A DNA stretch of 64,000 nt from Harmothoe impar (GCA_947462335.1 OX381704.1:42350942-42414941); one strand, 5' to 3'; counted from the first letter of the stretch, positions 36,901-51,900 are shown. Notes: a model not told the origin generated them from the letters alone. Translations and numbers: made by a program.

Positions 36901-39900
36901 AATTTCTGGCAGCCTCCCACTGTGGTAGAGGTCAAGTACCTATCAAGTAGTACGCGTAAACGTGTACTCTGCTTAACGAGTCTAGAGTACGTTTCCACAG
37001 TAACCCAAATGTCTCTTGCTACTTTCTATCATAGGAAGGTTGGAGACTGGTGCCAGCCTGCAAGCGTTGTTTGTTCGTTTTTTATACCGGTACTTTATGT
37101 GTACTGTCCAAAAAGTAGGATAATGTTTAGACTTGTATGTACTCAAATCAAGGTTTATGTATTGGTATTGGGAGTAGGTACACAGTGTATAAAAGGACAT
37201 GCACTAACATGCTAGTTGTCCTAATTAGCATATATATTGCTTTATGGATAATGGTGATTTTATGAATCCTATTTTGATTTTAAGCTGTAACCGAAGCCAA
37301 GACGCTTAATACTTAAGTTATTTTTAGAAACACGCTATCATCTACATTGTATAATATATTACGGTACGTTACATAGATAAGTCAATACACTCCAACAAAG
37401 ATTGTTGTGTGTCGGGTGTCGAAAAAAACATTTCACTAGAAGATTGAAGATGATGACAATCATAATGTAGTATAGAACATATATCACCATAGGGTATCTC
37501 TAAGTGTATACCCTTATCCCGGATCTCACAGCCTCTGAGTGTGGTAAATTGGGTCGTTTTTATTAATAACAGGCATCAGAAACACTGTACTGATTATAGG
37601 CTTGTACAGCAATGTCGCCCTTGAAACGGCTTTCACAGGGGGTGTTTATTGGTCGGTGCCTGTGAAACAGCTCTTTGTCTCTCTCCATCTCTCTCCAACA
37701 ACCTCCAGCTAACACAGATGACAGAGAGTCAATGCTGCTGTGCCGGTGGTATTTCCGACTCCCAGCCCACATCACTGAGGTATATATGTATGGCATCCAT
37801 ATCTAGAAGTGCTACTTGTTTATGTTGACAGCTGGGAGCCTTCACTGTCACAACAACATGGTGGGGGGCAGCAAACCCCCTGTCAGTAAGGCTGCAAATT
37901 TATATTCATCGACAGGTAATCTGAGAATAGCAGCAGGATAAATATACATCGCCCTTGTAGTGTAGCACCTTCTCCCTGTCATCCAGGTCCTATCTTCTTA
38001 GAAGGCCGCTTGAACCTTTGGTGGGAGGACACCCACCCAGTAGGGCTACAAGATCACAAGGTTGAGATCACAATGGGACAAAGGCAACACTTGATTGAAC
38101 CCTATTGCCACACCTCTGTATAAACAAACTAATTGATTTGTGTAACTCGATCCCCCTTGTTTATTCGTACATGTAAACTGTTTTACAGAACATCCTTTTA
38201 ACCCAGTAAACACAAACACATTAAATAGATGTATACCTTTTTCATGAAATTTGGTAGAACATCCAGTCTTCTACCTACATAAATATTTTGCGTTAATGTT
38301 GATCTAGGTTTATCAAACGTATATAAATTTGCGTTTGACTTGGGAAACATACACATATTTATATATCTACGTAAGTTTTATTCTAGAACAATGCAATGTA
38401 ATCTGCATTGGTCCATATCATCCTGTTCTAATCAACTCTAAGATGACGTACATACATTCTAATACGTGAATACAGACAACTGCTACAGTAATATATTACA
38501 CTACTATGGTAGCTATCTGATTCGTATGTATATTACAAACTACTATGATGGCCGCCTGACTAGTATCTATATTTCCATATACTACTATGACAGCTGCCTG
38601 ACTAATACCTATATATCCATATACTACTATGGCAGCTGCCTGACTATAATACCTATATTTCCATATACCACTATGACGGCTGCTTGACTAATACCCATAT
38701 ATCCATATGCTACTATGGCAGCTGCCTGACTAATACCTATATTTCCATGTACTACTGTGACGGCTGCCTGACTAATACCTATATTTCCATATACTACTAT
38801 GACGGCTGCCTGACTAATACCTATATTTCCATATACTAGTATGACGGCTGCCTGACTAATAACCTATATTTCCATATACTTCTAGGATGGCTGCTTGACT
38901 GGTACCTTTATTTCCATTTCCTACTAAGACGGTTGCTTGACTGGTACCTATATTCAGAGGCGTAGGAAGCAAATCTTCATTGGGGGGGGGGGGCCCAGGG
39001 GGGCCCACTCCAACCAAGTTTAAGCATGTTTTTTTATGCATGATGTATCATATACACACTTGTATTGGAACTGTATAGAAAAGTAGTGTTTGAGCCTCCC
39101 TTAGTTCTGATTGGGGGCACCGGCCCCTCTGCCCCTACTTTTCCCTATAGGAGAGAGGCAAATATTGGAAATTGTGTGTATTAGATTAGAGGTCTTGGCA
39201 AATTTTGGGGGGGCCCAAACATATCCAAGCCGCCCCTACTCAGTTATTAGGGGGGCCCGGGCCCCCCTGCCCCCCTAATTTCCTACGCCACTGAATTCAT
39301 CATATTTCCATATACTAGTATGACGGCTGCCTGACTAATAACCTGTATTTCCATATACTTCTATGATGGCTGCTTGACTGGTACCTTTATTTCCATATAC
39401 CGTAAATTCTCGCGTAAAGCCGCGGCTTGTACGCGAGTCAGACTCAGCTTTCTTTTGATACCAAACATGCCTATATATAGGGTGCGGCTTATACGAGAGT
39501 TTTTATTAGTATACTACAGTACCAAAATCGCAGACCCCATCTGCGGCTTATATAATTTGTCAAAGTTAGGGGTGCGGCTTATACGCGAGTTAGGCTTATA
39601 CGCGAGAATTTACGGTACTACTAAGACGGTTGCTTGACTGGTACCTTTATTTCTATATACTACTAAGACGGCTGCTTGACTGATAGCTTTATTTCTATAT
39701 GCCAATATTGGACTAATACCACAATCTACATACACATAACATCTACACATTTCATAATGACTTTGTTATCCTTGTCGGTAGTCTAAAATTACTCTATTAC
39801 TATTTTGCACTAAGTGAACATGTAAGTGATCGTTCACTAGTTTTAACTCATATTTACCCCTATATATCGGAAGACTTTGATGAGACCCTGACTATTCTAT

Positions 39901-42900
39901 GAAGATCACATTTATTATTATCTGGCTATAAGAAAAGGGAATTAAAACAAAACAACATCCAGGCGATAGGAATATTGATAAGAATTGTTATCAGACACGA
40001 TCGGTCAAGGAGTACTGCATGTATTGAAGGACCATGGTCAGGAGTACCTGCGAGGCAAACAGGTGAGCTTGGCACAGATAACGGACAGGTGCTTTCTCAA
40101 CGCCCAAACAGCTCATAATATCACGTGTAATACAATATTCCTGCTTGCTATTTCTTAGCCACTTTTCCTGTTATAAGCTCGAACAACATAGATATATTAT
40201 ATCCGCTTGACCACACCTGTCGGTCACTATCATCGGCACGAATGTCGATGTTACAATAATAAACACCTTATTGTGTTGCTCAGACAATAACGTGGGTCAT
40301 GGTTGCTAAAAGAAGCCAACAACAGGTTAGGTTAACTTTCAGATGCAAACGGAAGTGTATTCAGGTAAACTGATGGAGAAGCCAAAAGGGCCTAGCGGTC
40401 AATCTAGATGCCTAGTGGGAGCAGCCATTACCTGATCTGATCATTTAGCTATGTGCTGTTAAGACTCCCCCCTCCCTCGCCAAAGAGATGTGAAATAGTT
40501 TACCCCCCCCCCCTCCTTAATGCACTGCGCTCACCCCTTCTAGAAAATACGCATTCCCTGAAGTTTAGGCGTTTGGGTCCCTTTGTGGCCCAGGTACTTA
40601 AGAGCTAATATATACATTTCTGATAGGGTCCGCCCATTGAAATCAGCCTTTTGCTGGGGTAGTATCATCCTTTCGGCGAGTCCCGAAGACTATTAATTTT
40701 GTCCGGTGTTGCCGGTGTCGGACACATTTCTGTATTGGCTGCATGGTATCACCGACATGAACAATACAGGCTAAATGTCTTGGGGTAGGATGACGGGAGG
40801 TGAAGAGGTGCAGGGGCTAGCAGGGACACCCTTTGACACAGCACCCATCTCTCGTTGACATCTGCTGACAAACTAGGGCCATCACCCACCTGAGCCTTTC
40901 TCACCAATCACCCGACCTCCTAGATCACCCACCTGCCTCTTCACACACTATACCCCCCCACTCACTGCCCACCTTCACCAGCACCTGTACAGCCACTTCT
41001 TCACACCATCCTACACATGGCATGCACACACCCTACTAATGCTTCACATCAACCATGCTCCCATCCAAATAATCTACCCCCTACACAACCCCTGCAGGTG
41101 CCAGGGGTTGGGGTTGGGTGGTTTTCCCTTCCACCCAATCACACAAATCAAGCATAAGCACTATGTTTAATGGAGCTCGTGCGTATAACGGCCGCTATAC
41201 GCACGAGGAGCTCGTGCGTATAAGAGTCCTTATTCGCACGAGGAAACGGGGAAATAGGCGACGGCGAGAGAGGGGACTACACGAGGAACCGGCGAGAGAG
41301 GCGACCTACACGAGGAACCGGTGAGAGAGGCGACCTACACGAGGAATCGGTGAGAGGCGACCTACACGAGGTACCGGCGAGAGAGGCGACCTACACGAGG
41401 AACCGGTGAGAGAGGCGACCTACACGAGGAATCGGTGAGAGAGGCGACCTACACGAGGAACCGACGAGAGAGGCGACCTGCACAAGACATGGGCACAATA
41501 ATCTCATTCACCCATAACCACTTTCCACAAGCATATCTAATGACCCCCTAGTTACCTATGACAACACTGTAGGCCTACACATTGAGCTGAATTGAATTGA
41601 AATGATTGAATTGAATTGGGTATCGACCCCTAAAATTGACATGGTGACATGTCCATTTCTTAAATAGATATGCGGCATGGGGACCCTCCCCTCTACCCCC
41701 TTCCAATATAACAGGTGACTTGACCAAAACTATGTTGCATATATAATCGCCTCTCTCGGCGTCATGTCGCCTCTCTTGCCACCTCTCTCGTCGTCACGTC
41801 GCCTCTCTCGTCGTCACGTCGCCTATCTCGTCGTCACGTCGCCTCTCTCTTCGTCACATCTTAAAAACAGTCCCACCATGGGAATCGAACCTTGGCCTCC
41901 CAGGTAGGAGACAGACACTCTCACCACTACACCATAGTTCCAATCGCTGATATGGATAGAAAATGTGTTATATATAATTATCATCTACTGTGTCGCCTCT
42001 CTTGCCATGTCGCCTCTCTCGCCATGTCGCCTCTCTCGCCATGTCGCCTATCTCTCCGTTCCTCGTGCGAATAGCGGCCGCTATTCGCACGAGGAGCTCG
42101 TGCGAATATCGCTGGCGTGTTTAATGATAGTGACCCACCCCCCTTTTTCACTCCTTCCATTCACTAGATTCTCATCAGTTGCTCATGCACCCAAGCCAGT
42201 TCTCTCTTACTTCAACTACTTTACCAAGAACCATAAACCATATTTCTGGTCAACATGCACAATAGATCCCTCACTGGCATGTTCTTTGTGATATGAAATG
42301 CTAATGGCGTTGGCTTAGTTGGAAAATGTGAAAAACTGTACCAAGATCTAATCCTATACAACCATATAGATCCTTCATGTATATCAGTACAGTACACTGA
42401 GATACATATAACATAAGAAATGAGCAGCTCCACGCGGGTGACTGGTGAGCTTCTCAGTACACAGGAGACCGATCTATAGACGCCCTTTTTGTTGCTCGGC
42501 AGCTGTACCTTCGATCGGGTTGCTTAACCCTTTAATGAACACATAGTGCTTTAATGCATTACGGCACTTTGTCCTAATGGTGGGTGAATGCAACCCTGGC
42601 GAGTAGACTCGCCAGGACGGCACTCATGCATCGTGCTAACCCTGCGGGGTAGATGGATTGATAAAACCCCCGAGGAGACGGCAGTGCGCAGCCCTGGCAT
42701 GCGGCCCTTGAAGGGTTAACTACAACACCCCGCCAAGGAGAACCTGTTTACTTAGCTCCCCTTCACCCCCCCCTGCACCAGAGGCATGCATCCTCCAGTA
42801 GGTACATGAAGCTATCACCACATTTGGATTCGGTCCATGCAAAGTATACATACATAATTAATGGTATACTCGTCTCTACCTGAGGAATACCCACAAAGTG

Positions 42901-45900
42901 TTCCCCGCAAAATGTCAATTCTTGTACCGTGCACAGATAGTTGTGGACAGTTGCTCAATTTGAACAGTCCATAAATGGAAAAGAATCTCTCCCACTAGCA
43001 CCAATAGTGTATTTCCCAACTGATGTGGGTCGTTATTAAATGATTAGCCTATAGAGATTTGGAATATGGGGAAATATCTCCAGTGGGTTCCTATAATACC
43101 CCGATAACCAATCTATCATATATTTAATTTCGGAAAGTGCATATCAGTCATATCCCTGATGTATATGAGGCATTAACTAATCCACGAGAGTAATAGCACA
43201 TTGGGGACGATGACATGGATCAGGGGAATAAATGTAGCATATAAGCTATCTATTGTAAATTGTACAAGACGTTGAAAGACACAAAATCTGAACACATCTC
43301 ATGAGCCTGTTAATTAAACTGAAAAATATAGCATCCAGCTCTACATCATTAGTATAGTAACAGCTTTGTGTACTAGAAGAGTGTGCCTTGGCATAATAGG
43401 CAACATTATGTACTGTATATTATTATGTAATATTGCCTTTCACTAAAATTTCACTTTTTTTGCGCTTTCAAACTTTTTTCTCACCAAATCGGGTGTTTTA
43501 GGCAAATTTCACTTTTTGGCGATTTCGAACTTTTTCCCCGACAAATCGGGTGTTTTTAGGTAAATTTCACTTTTTTGCGATTTCGAACTTTTTTCTCGTC
43601 AAATCAGGTGTTTTTAGGCAAATTTCACTTTTTTTGCGATTTCGAACTTTTTTCTCGCCAAATCGGGTGTTTTTAGGCAGATTTCACTTTTTTTGCGATT
43701 TCGAACTTTTTTCTCGCCAAATCAAGTGTTTTGAGGCAAATTTCACCTTTTTTGTGATTTCGAACTTTTTTCTCGCCAAATCAGGTGTTTTTAGGCAAAT
43801 TTCACTTTTTGCGATTTCGAACTTTTTTCTCGTCAAATCGGGTGTTTTTAGGCAAATTTCACTTTTTTTTTGCGATTTCAAACTTATTTCTCGCCAAATC
43901 AGGTGTTTTTAGGCAAATTTCACTTTTTTGCGATTTCGAACTTTTTTCTCGCCAAATCGGGTGTTTTTAGGCAAATTTCACTTTTTTTGCGATTTCGAAC
44001 TTATTTCTCGCCAAATCAGGTTTTATTTGGCAAATATCACTTTTTTGCGATTTCGGACATTTTTCTCGCCAAATCGGGTGTTTTTAGGCAAACTTCACCT
44101 TGTTGAAATTTGAACGCGATGTACACATATGTCCTACCCCCCCCCCCCCCTCCAACACACACACACAGGCAGTGGCCGCTGCCGTGTCCAGAAACAAGGC
44201 AGGGTAACAGAGTGCACTGCCATGAATGACTGACCTTCACCTTGTTTTGCAAAAACAATTCACCAATATAATACAGTACAGGTCAGTTATGTAATCCACC
44301 CACTTATCCACCTACTTGACAGCTGCTTGCCAGACATGCTGGCATATAGCCAGACATGCTGGCATATACATATGCAAAGATCAACAGCTACAAATTCACC
44401 TAAATACAAAATATTCCAACTTACATTTTTAAGAAATGATAATGCCCCAATCTTAACTCGCTACTGTAAAAGAATCTAAGCAGTATCTATTTAGGAAAGG
44501 TGTATAAAATGAGCACAAAAAATACTGAATCCATGACCATGCTCCCCATAGGCTGCAGTGCTATAGCAGTGATTTACACCAAAAAAAACAGCAGATTTTG
44601 CCATAAGATCATGAACTACGACAAAACTATAAACCAAATCATTTCAAGCTGAACCAAAAAGATAGCTGAACATGTTGAGCACAGAATGGTCTGGAGATAA
44701 ATTGAAAAATGTCTTTTCATCAATGAGTATTTTGATGAACCAACACACCATATCACGGCAATCTGACTCACAGAGGACTGACTACATAAGAGAGTGCCTA
44801 TCTATAGCACTATAGCACTACAGCTCACCAAGGCACACTCTAACAACCACACCTCTCAGTGTGGCTGGGGAACCATTTGGCAAGGTTAGCTGACGGGAAT
44901 AACATACAAGGGCCCTTGGGGTTGGTACAAAAGCACGTGAGTCTGTTGCTGGTCCCTGGAGGGCAGTCATCAATTAATCTTTCAGATAAGCCCAGATAAA
45001 CATTCAATGGAAAGCCTTTTCATAATTTAGAGTTTCGTGAGGTCCCTCTACTTCCAGATAGAGACAACAAAACAGACCCTGGAGTCACCCAATGTAATGT
45101 TAGGCGAATGCCTCCAACACAATAGACTACAATAATAGAGTACCTCGGTATTCCTCTGAACGGTATTATTCAAGGAAATAAGGAAAATGACACACCTGGT
45201 ATATTTAGACGCTTCCTTGAAGAGTACTCAAACTACTTATATTGCTATGCCTAGCGTTTACTTATAGCAGGTGTGTATGGCATCTCTTTGTCTGTATAAA
45301 AACTATCTATTCTTTTACATTCCATTATCCTTGCGTTCATTACAATACCCCATCAGTGAGCCTGTTCCGGACCTGGGAACGATGCGGGTTCCATAGAGTA
45401 TCAGTATATTTAAAACTCAAAGCTGCCAAGTGAATGGTGGCGTGCCTAATGTATAGACAATCAATAGCAACACGAGAAAAACAAAGAAAATGCCAAATAG
45501 AAACATACCATTTTATTCCGCACAGCGACACGCTAACATCCTGCATCCATTACCGACTGATGGCACGTAGCTTTTTTAAAACTGATTTGAAATACGGCTT
45601 GTGTCAATCTGACTTGTTCCTATATTGGTTCACCATGGTAACGCTAGTAGTGTGATTTATCATCAACACAGGGGTGAGGAGGGAGGGTTGTGGCTATCAG
45701 TGAGAAGAGAGACACATGTATACATGTAATACCACACCCTGTATATGTATATGTAGCTTGGGGGTATGACAAGGCATGTACGTGCACTCTGAACCCTAGT
45801 ACAATAAATCTCCATACTTCTGGACTGGCCCCAGATAGAAGGTGGCATATCGCATGTTCTCCTAGCATCTTATCCATGGTACAATGGCGCGGAGATAGAA

Positions 45901-48900
45901 GGCAGATCTATACAGGTATATGTATTGCGATAAAAGAGGTTGTATTTCACTTGTTACATGTAACTTCATGATGAATGCAATATTGTTTTAATGGGACATT
46001 AAGCAGTCACTCCATCCCCAACTGGTACATCTAAGTACATTTTGTACTATAGGAGGAGGCCGATTTGGTGTCTACTGGGACCTACGCCGTGCCTTAATCT
46101 AATGGACCCTTCTCGGAGCAGGCCCTATTATATCAGGCCTTGGTCAGCGCATGCCCTCAAATTATGTAATATTGCCTGGGGGGTGCCAAATGCGGACTGC
46201 AGAACCTTTAGTCCCTTCTATGTAATACTGGATGACATCCATATCAAGCTCACATTGCGTGGTGCAATGGTTTCTCAAGTAACGGGCCGAGCAGCAGCTT
46301 TATATTTCCTGCCTGGGTTTGTCGAAATTGTACATGGTAAAGGGGTAGCAATACTTCCCAAATAAGCTACAATTTATTATGCCAATATGTTTAGGTCAAC
46401 TGATATCAAAGACAAATGCGGGTGTTACACAACCACAACCTAGTGGCAAATATCAGTATTACTCAATTCTCAATACCCATGCTTATCATATTTATCTATG
46501 TCTGACTGCCCTTAGGTTCATATAGTTAAAGAAATAGAAATATTTTGGATAAATCCATAACTTCTAAAAATGTTCACAAAAAGCTCCTCTACACACCTGC
46601 AAAGTTTGGAACATAAATCAGCAGTGGGAGATTACTGATCATAAATAATGTGAAAATATACTGATTTCCCATTCATTCCCATGAAGCTGGTGAGTAAAAA
46701 AATCAGTAGAACATCACAACCTCCCAGACACTAGCAATTGTCTTTAAAACGTGCAGAGACAGCCATTCGTGGTAACAGCCATTGGACCAGACGTCGGCCG
46801 ACATATGCACCTGACATCGAAGGCCCCTATTAGGCGTGTTATTAATTTTACAAATTATAAAATGAGGCGTGAGTGTTTTCTAAGAAGGAGGTTGGTCACA
46901 TTTAGTCCAAGGTATATAGTATAATTTTCTGTCCCGCAACCCCGGGCCCGTTCTCCTACCACATAAGGCTAAATCTCTGTTTCTCGCACAACACACCGGC
47001 CTTTTTTTTCTCTCCTTGTGATGTTGATTGCATCTAACTAAATACTTCCATTCATACTCTTGCCTGATCAGTGTATATTATTTTGATGACCATTCTGTAG
47101 TGAAATGTACCCGGTGAAGAACGGCACAAATGGACCTCATATTCGTGGGCCTTTGTCTATATAATTCTGGCTATGCTGCTTTTGTTGAGAAAGTTTAATG
47201 AAAGTCATCAGAGTATTTCCAGCCATAATGCATAACGTTTTGTATCCACTTTCTGCCCAAAGCCCTCATTTTTCAAGGGACCTGACGTGCCATTATATAG
47301 TACCCTAAGACGAATCCTTTACCTTGGATTCGTGTTCACACATTGGTAGCCAAAGCTGAGGGAGTGGCCCCGGAGCATTATCTGGACAGTCTATATTTAT
47401 TCTAAGACTTGATTTTTATAGCCTCATATAATTGACACAACACTCTACGAGAGGGACTTTACTCACACGCACATAAACGGCCATTGCCGTGGACGTATAT
47501 TCCACTTTACTCTGAAAGACAGCAATATACCCAGCATTCCTCGCGGTACCATGCGACCTTTTGCTGATGGTCATGTGACCTATATGGGGTCCCTGGCGTG
47601 TTTTCCCGTGATGTGAGATGTGTCGCAAAGGTTAGTCGTAAAACTTTACCGGTTAGCTGCATTGGATGACCGGGTTGGATGGTGTATGGACATATTGAGA
47701 TATCATTTTGATATTATCATGTTCCCTGATAGCTTGGGTAGTAAAGGGGAACGATACACTTGATAAACACTGATGACTAGGAAAGTGAGGCTTATGTAGA
47801 CTGGACAAAAGGCCCCAGAATCCCATGTCATGAACGTCAAACTAATCCACACTGTTCTTACTGAAGAATTGGCGTTGGCATGGTTAAACCAGGCCTTTTC
47901 TCCAGTTTTGCGGAGAATTTACGCTATTTTCCATTCTGATTTCTTTTGCGCAAAGGGATTACCACATCCGTGACTGTGACAAATTTAATTTATTGTACCA
48001 TCTTTTAGGAGACACTTAAAACAAAGCAGCTATATACGATGCTAAGCAGGTCAATAGGGGGCCTCCTGTTTGCGAATATGACTCAACTTAACAGCTGCAG
48101 TCTATTATCCATGGAATGACATTTATGCGGGTATACTAATAAGTCTATCATGAAGTCTCAACTTTAATAGTCTCTCGTGATAGAGGGATTCATTTGGGGC
48201 TTTCCCAACATGCCATGCATGAGCAACAAGACTGGTAAATCTTTTCATTTGGACTGTGGCCAGCATTGCGTGATGAAATCCGCCCGGCCTTCTTTTGCCA
48301 GTCAGTACTTCCTATCCCTCAAGTTAGATTAGAAACTTTCAATCAAATCATTGACAAGTGAAATATATCATTATAGGCCTCTCGGAAATCCCAAATTTTA
48401 TTTATTAGGAGCAGATTAATGAATGTAGCAGTTCTACCTATAAAATTAAACCTGATATCATCAGGATAACGGTAGAGCATCCCCACAACTTATTTCCGGT
48501 GGCTCGTTTCTGTTCCCACCCAATACCTATCCAATAACACACTACTTCTTAACAGTGGTGCCAACACAACAGCTCATTTCAGTGTGAGTATATGTGAGCA
48601 TTTGGTAGCATACAATTGTGGCTACAGCGTAAAGTGCCCTCCAATAGGATGGATGAGGGAACCACTCCCCAAGCCTGGTTTGCTATACTATGGTTTCCAA
48701 CAGGGGCTGAGGGGGTCCCAGTTAGGAATCGCGTTAAATGCTGAATTGCTCGCCGGCCGATCAGTGTGCCTATTGGATAGGTATTGTATGCTATATGGCT
48801 TCAATCCCATACCACTTAATTATATTAGTCAGCATGGCAATGGCTGCAGTAAAGGCCAAGCTGCCAAACTGGCACGTGGAGAAGAAGGGTGGGGGATGTC

Positions 48901-51900
48901 CCATGCAGGGTAGAAGGAGGGTGGCCAGTCATTGGTGCACCTGCTTTCACCACCCTCCTTTGCTGATCGATCCAATTCTGCATTCCCGAATGGCGGAGAT
49001 TTTAATTTTCCACAACCCCACCACAAATATGAACAGAGCGCCTCCTGTTGCTATTTTTAGAAGCGTTTTATTTGCTCGGCTGGCGGGCGCCTTTTCCCTG
49101 AGCTGCTCCAGAACGATTTCCCACCCACTAAAACTGAGGCTCCATGGCGCGCGGGGCAGAGGGAACTACTCATGGTGCCGTGTATACGAGCTGCTCACCA
49201 GGGAGGCATGTCTCTGAGCAGCTCCCAACATTTGGTCATTGTCGATCTTAGATGTGGGGAGGATCGAATATTGTCAAGTTCTAAATCCATAGGCAAAGAT
49301 CTATATATTGGCCGGTATAGGTGGCAAGAATCGAGTTGATGTTACTCGTATACATGTTGCCAAAGCTTACACAAGAGAAGATGTTTGTTCGAACTTTGAA
49401 AGCCCTGAGGATAGCTAAACAAGTGCATACAAATACAACTCATGGAATTCAGTTCAGCCTTGTTCTAGAACCGAAACAACATCTGTAAGAACTTAAGGTC
49501 TTCCGGAAGTACCTAATTCCATCAGGGTGAGTAATAAGGCCAATTTGACGCAATTATTAGGCCACCGCCTTCTCCATGGTTTGAGAAATTGACCATGGGT
49601 TTGTAGATGTTCCAGACTACATGTATATAGGCCTAATCACCCCCTCCCCTCAATCTGGTGACGTCACTGTACTTCCGGTTTCTCAGTTTGGCCGGAGCCG
49701 AATTGTTTGCTACTCCATAACGTTGTCGGAGACGGCTAGTGGAAACCAACTCTTAAATATTTAATCTATCGATTGCTTGGTTCTTTATCAACGGATTCGT
49801 TGTTATTTAAATTCACTGGGTTTTGTTGAATATGATAAGGCCTACTCGGCATGAGGTATTCCTATGGGGGCAGTGCTGTATTCATCCAGCGTGAGTTGTG
49901 GAAAAAAAGTAAATTGGAAGAGCAGGTGATGTACATAAGAAAATAGGATTTATCGTCTTATCGGTTTCTGAACCATTTATAATGACTGTACGCCATGGCA
50001 CCCCACACACATAGGCATACAGGTTGTATCTCAGGCTTGATGACGAAAATAAGTGATTTGCTCTCATTGATTTTAAAACCTCCTGACCCCCACCGCCTTC
50101 CAACCTACCATTTATTTCCTACGTCACTAGTATAGAATCGCAACATTTTAATGTGCAAACAACCTGCTTAAGACAATATTAGAACTCGGTCTGCACTACA
50201 TCATTCCAACCGAGACACAGATGCAAGTTTTTGGTGCTTAGGTCAATCGTTTATAAATGTTGTTGCTATGTTTCTGTGAAAGAACAGAGCAAGACAAACA
50301 TTATTGTATAGATCTTCTATAATACACCTTGCTGTGCGAATCCATATATTCATGTGTCAAGTCCAAAAGCACGCGCACAGAATATATTAAAGGGGGTTGC
50401 TACAGGAAGCCTATATTTGGAAGCAAAATCAATGGGTAACCCCCAGGCTGTTCTTCCTAGGAACTGCCAGAACATATGTGTGGATTACCTGTGTCAATTA
50501 GTTGGTTTATAACATAGGAATGACAAGAGAGAAAATACTTGAATAGGGACGTCACTTCCCCTACCCACTCCCACCTGTCGACCTCCTGTACAGATTTGAT
50601 TATTTAGCTGATGTTATTATCAGCAGTATGAAGTAAAAAGAGTCCATGATTCGTCCTCCAAGTTACATGTAATCGGTAAATTACGTGATTTTTGGTGCTT
50701 GTATCAAAATGTTTCTAATAAATATAATGAGGGTCTCAATCTCTTATAAAAAAAAGTCATTGTATGTATCAACCCAATCAGGACTGTCATGTACTGCAGT
50801 GTGAGCAGGTACGATGGAAATACATGCAGCTATACACATCACCCCCCCCCCTTCCTTCACCCCCCCCCCCCCCACCTGCAGGTGTAATGGACAGCAGGGG
50901 TGATCTTGGCAGGCTTTTGATCCGGCCGCCCGGAGCCACGGTAACAATGCACGGCATGGGGACTGGCATCAAAGGGCCACGTCTAGCGGGTGATAGGCGC
51001 AGCCCATTAGGCGCTCTGCTTTGAAAACTATCGGGGGGGGGGGGGGCAGAAAGGAGAGGGGGTGATGGCCAAGGAAGGCTGGCCATGTCAAGTCTCTCCG
51101 ACCCACTCCCACCTGTCCGTCTACCTGCAGAGCCAGCTGCCACTTCCCCATGTCGTCCCTTTCTTTACCGACACGGCTACAGATGAGGTTAGGGATGTCC
51201 CTCTGCGGTATACATTATCAGTTACAAGATTATAGGATCGACGTAGAAACAGCTCAGATCTGTTGTTCTTACCGGACGATGGATCATCAGCCACCACTCT
51301 AACTACAAGTACACTGTGTACATACCTCTATTGTAGTGTGAGATAATACACCGTATACCGTATCGTCGTGTATAAGCGCCCGGCACTTATTAATTTGGAG
51401 GCATGATTACCCTCGGCGCTTATACAAGACAGGTGCTCATTCAAGATTAGTGATTAAGAGACCTTTCCCCAACGCTTCTAAAAGACCAGCACTTATACAA
51501 GACGGGTGCTTATTCAAGATTAGTGATTGAGAGACCTATCCCCCGCGCTTGTAAAAGACCAGCACTTATTCAAACCCCTGCGCTTGAACGCAATAGTACG
51601 ACACCAGTGTTTATATTTCACGGTACTCAACATTTTCATGTATATTCATATTTAACTTCAACAGTATACGCCCCAATAAGAACAACCCTATTACAGATTG
51701 GTACCAATATAAGTGCTGTAATCATACCAGGTAGCTACAGTTATTTTCCAGAAAATATGGATTTACTGAATTAAAATAAAACAATTCTTAAGTCTCACCA
51801 ATGAAACCGATAGCATTGATTTGTCAAACAGCTCTAAGTGTCATTCGTTGTTGTTAATATGATCTAATTAAGTAGAGTGCGTTTATGCAGCTGTCGCCTG

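Larger units (their letters stand above)
38500..39710. repeat. 42 bp satellite interrupted by two insertions
   Basis: The unit ACTACTATGACGGCTGCCTG followed by ACTAATACCTATATTTCCATAT repeats at 42 bp for about eleven copies to 38954, about two copies at 39302-39399 and two at 39616-39700. The gaps are filled by inverted-repeat elements. Units near the right are more diverged (CTAAGACGG). It is not CRISPR: the units are contiguous with no spacers. Confidence 0.9.

Noticed and set aside
38500..39710. CRISPR-like regular repeats
   Set aside because: Units are contiguous and similar throughout with no unique spacers, in an animal gene intron.
43550..44106. Phe-rich open frames
   Set aside because: They follow the 58 bp satellite and have no other support.
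48738..49217. 159-codon + strand open frame in the HHAT intron
   Set aside because: No domain and no splice context; it looks like chance.
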